A DNA stretch of 64,000 nucleotides from Arctopsyche grandis. Its lineage: Eukaryota; Arthropoda; Insecta; Trichoptera; Hydropsychidae. Position 1 is the first letter of the stretch. Every line of letters starts with the position of its first letter. The notes beneath the pieces were generated by a model that was not told the origin of the DNA, ran no database searches, and saw only the letters and a list, made by a program, of their open reading frames with translations. The translations under genes and the position numbers were made by a program. This document shows, piece by piece, positions 62,208 through 64,000 of the stretch. The stretch covers positions 11,987,001 to 12,051,000 of the forward strand of contig NC_135357.1 in the NCBI RefSeq assembly GCF_051622035.1, written 5' to 3'.

Positions 62208-64000
62208 GTATGCCTCAAATTATGTTTATCTTTTAGATAAAATAAATTTGGATTCATTTTCAAGCACGAATTAAATAAAATCTTTCAAAAGCCAAATCAA
62301 TTCATTGTTATTAGCTTATTTTTATTTTTTCATTAAATTTTGTATTAACTATGCAAATAATGGGTTTCACAATTCATTGATTCCACCAGATGTTTATTTA
62401 AGAGTTATATCATTTCAATTCCGAAAGATTAATATATTACATTATTGAAAAAGATAGTGCCCGTTTACCGTTAAAATACCTTTTAACAATTGACCACGAA
62501 CTTATGCAATTATTCAATGTTACTGTAATACTATTATAGTTTTAACCTGTATTTAATTGGTCGCTAATGTGAAATTCTTTTAGTCAGATATTATTATAAA
62601 TTATAAATTTGTCACCAATTATAATAAATGAATCGAGTCAAAAGAAAAACGGTCAATAATTTTAATAATTGGTAGGTTCCATATGTATATGTAATGGTCA
62701 GTATTTTATATTTAATGGTCAATTGTTTAATTAAATGGTCAATAATTTTAGACACCTTTGGTCAGATATTATAATAAATGAGTCAATAATTATAATAATT
62801 GGTAGGTTCCATATGTACATGGAATGGTCAGTATTTTATATTGAACGGTTAATACTATGATTGGTTTATTTTATTATCTAGTTCCTAATTTGACGTATGA
62901 AGTTCTATTATACTATTATTGAAGCACATTTGATTGATTTTCTAATTTCATAAATAAAAGTATTTACTCACAAAACTTACCTATATACAAGCTGACCAAA
63001 TTCGTATGTAGTTATTGATCGAAAAATTGTCTGCGTGTCTTGATTTTAAAATTCACCAATTTTTTATTTGAAAAATATATATTTCCGCAATCAAATATTG
63101 TCATCCATAATATAATCGATGTAACGGTTAGGTTAATAATTGATTTACAATTCACATTGAATGTCTAACAACGGTATCAGTCCGAATCAATAGTCGCGTC
63201 AAATTGGTACAGAGAGAAAACAAAACAAAATCATCGATAATTTTCGTGGGAGTCATCGCTAATGGATCAAGGCCGACGATCACGCAATCGAATTGCATAA
63301 CATCGAGTGAATTAGTTGAAATTTATGCGAACATGACGACCGTCACTCGTTCTCCAGTATAGCCGTTTAAAAATTGCATCGCGCGTTGCATTATTACACA
63401 CTGCTTGTTCCACATCGGCGACTCAGCTGACCGAGTTTCTCGCCGATTTAATTGGATCACCTCGCCAATAATGATCATTATTACATTAAGAATCTAATAA
63501 TCGACGAACGGGGAAATTGAACGCGGGAATGTCAACTTCACGGTCAGATTTGAACGTTGATTGTTTATCACACTGCGTCGGTGAGGAAAAAACGCTAATC
63601 GGTTTAAACGCTCGGTTAAACAAAAGTGACCGTTTAACCTTGCACACTTTCAGAAAACACGGTCGGGCTAATTAGCAAATTAAGACACACTAGCTCGGGC
63701 TATTTAATTAATTAATCAACTCAGATGTGTGATGGTTAATTCGGATTAATGTCTGCATTCATTGTAATGCTTGAATTGACGTAGTATGTTTGTACTTATT
63801 GTCCAGTTCTCAAAATAATCGTCAATTACTTATATCTATGGAATGATTTTGCAGATTCTTTACGGTGTAATTTCGAAATGAGTCCGTTGTCTAAAATTGC
63901 TTTTTGACAAAAGCCTCGTCGTGGTCGTGGATTGTTTTGGCAAATATTCGTGCAAATATTATCAAATCAATCGTGAGATCAGTTTTGACATTTGGAACGT
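62208..64000 (+). other. Start of intron 2 of the second cuticular-type gene
   Basis: Runs to the window edge without a further recognised exon. It holds a partial tandem duplication (62583-62855) and a GC-richer, non-repetitive stretch at about 63160-63700. That stretch has homeobox-type ATTA/TAAT words and could be regulatory. Confidence 0.55.
62583..62855. repeat. Diverged tandem duplication
   Basis: The words GTCAGATATTAT, ATAATTGGTAGGTTCCATAT and GGTCAGTATTTTATATT(T/G)AA occur twice in the same order. GGTAGGTTCC is at 62671 and 62801. The second copy has lost part of the unit. Confidence 0.8.

Noticed and set aside
1..64000. CRISPR array, bacterial operon, phage or rRNA locus
   Set aside because: No regular spacer-repeat pattern, no ribosome-binding sites or compact same-strand gene runs, and no conserved rRNA segments; genes are intron-containing.

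Overview
This is a window of insect nuclear DNA. The evidence is two chitin-binding/cuticular-type genes with a short first coding exon split from the signal-peptide exon, a multi-exon C2H2 zinc-finger gene, GT-AG introns, arthropod-style TATA plus TCAGT core promoters, and a dense load of insect-type transposons (CR1/jockey-like and endonuclease-RT LINEs, tRNA-derived SINEs, Helitrons, hAT MITEs). The sequence is AT-rich, full of CATATGTA-type short repeats, and has no bacterial features. I cannot fix the order from sequence alone. No rRNA gene, functional tRNA gene, CRISPR array or operon was seen.

Three host genes can be supported. (1) A plus-strand RR-2, pro-resilin-like cuticular protein gene with five coding exons between 18233 and 27590 (177 aa, all introns phase 0). 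Its TATA/Inr core promoter lies at about 17586-17621, with a probable 5' UTR intron. (2) A minus-strand C2H2 zinc-finger gene with six exons between 29499 and 28172 (314 aa, six canonical fingers plus a degenerate seventh). It is tail-to-tail with gene 1, and a palindromic AATAAA/TTTATT block at 28022-28035 can serve both strands. (3) The 5' part of a second secreted, cuticular-type protein gene on the plus strand: TATA at 53934, coding exon 1 at 54214-54222, a 7.8-kb intron, and coding exon 2 at 62069-62207. The remaining exons lie beyond the right edge.

The rest is intergenic or intronic and repeat-rich. From left to right: LINE remnants with a nested repeat (1-1000); a TA-flanked inverted-repeat DNA transposon (1939-2901); Helitrons (4308-4492, and a head-to-tail pair at 11659-12116); a LINE with an open RT reading frame (8891-10541); SINE copies near 8 kb, 11.2 kb, 16.6 kb, 22.6 kb and 49.5 kb; a 325-bp satellite array inside gene 1 (24296-25137) with a stray monomer at 47.95 kb; two hAT MITEs with perfect 8-bp target duplications (27015-27159 and 30145-30522); three copies of an inverted-repeat element (35.6, 44.7 and 59.4 kb); long AT palindromes (39 kb); a TATCGATA cluster (50.1-50.3 kb); and a fold-back MITE (55567-56067).

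The two cuticular genes are probably members of a larger exoskeleton gene set. The zinc-finger gene is an independent regulatory neighbour. I did not find a convincing new multi-gene system. The most interesting signals are structural: the shared bidirectional polyadenylation signal, the TATCGATA cluster, the dispersed satellite, the tandem Helitrons and the intact LINE RT frame.
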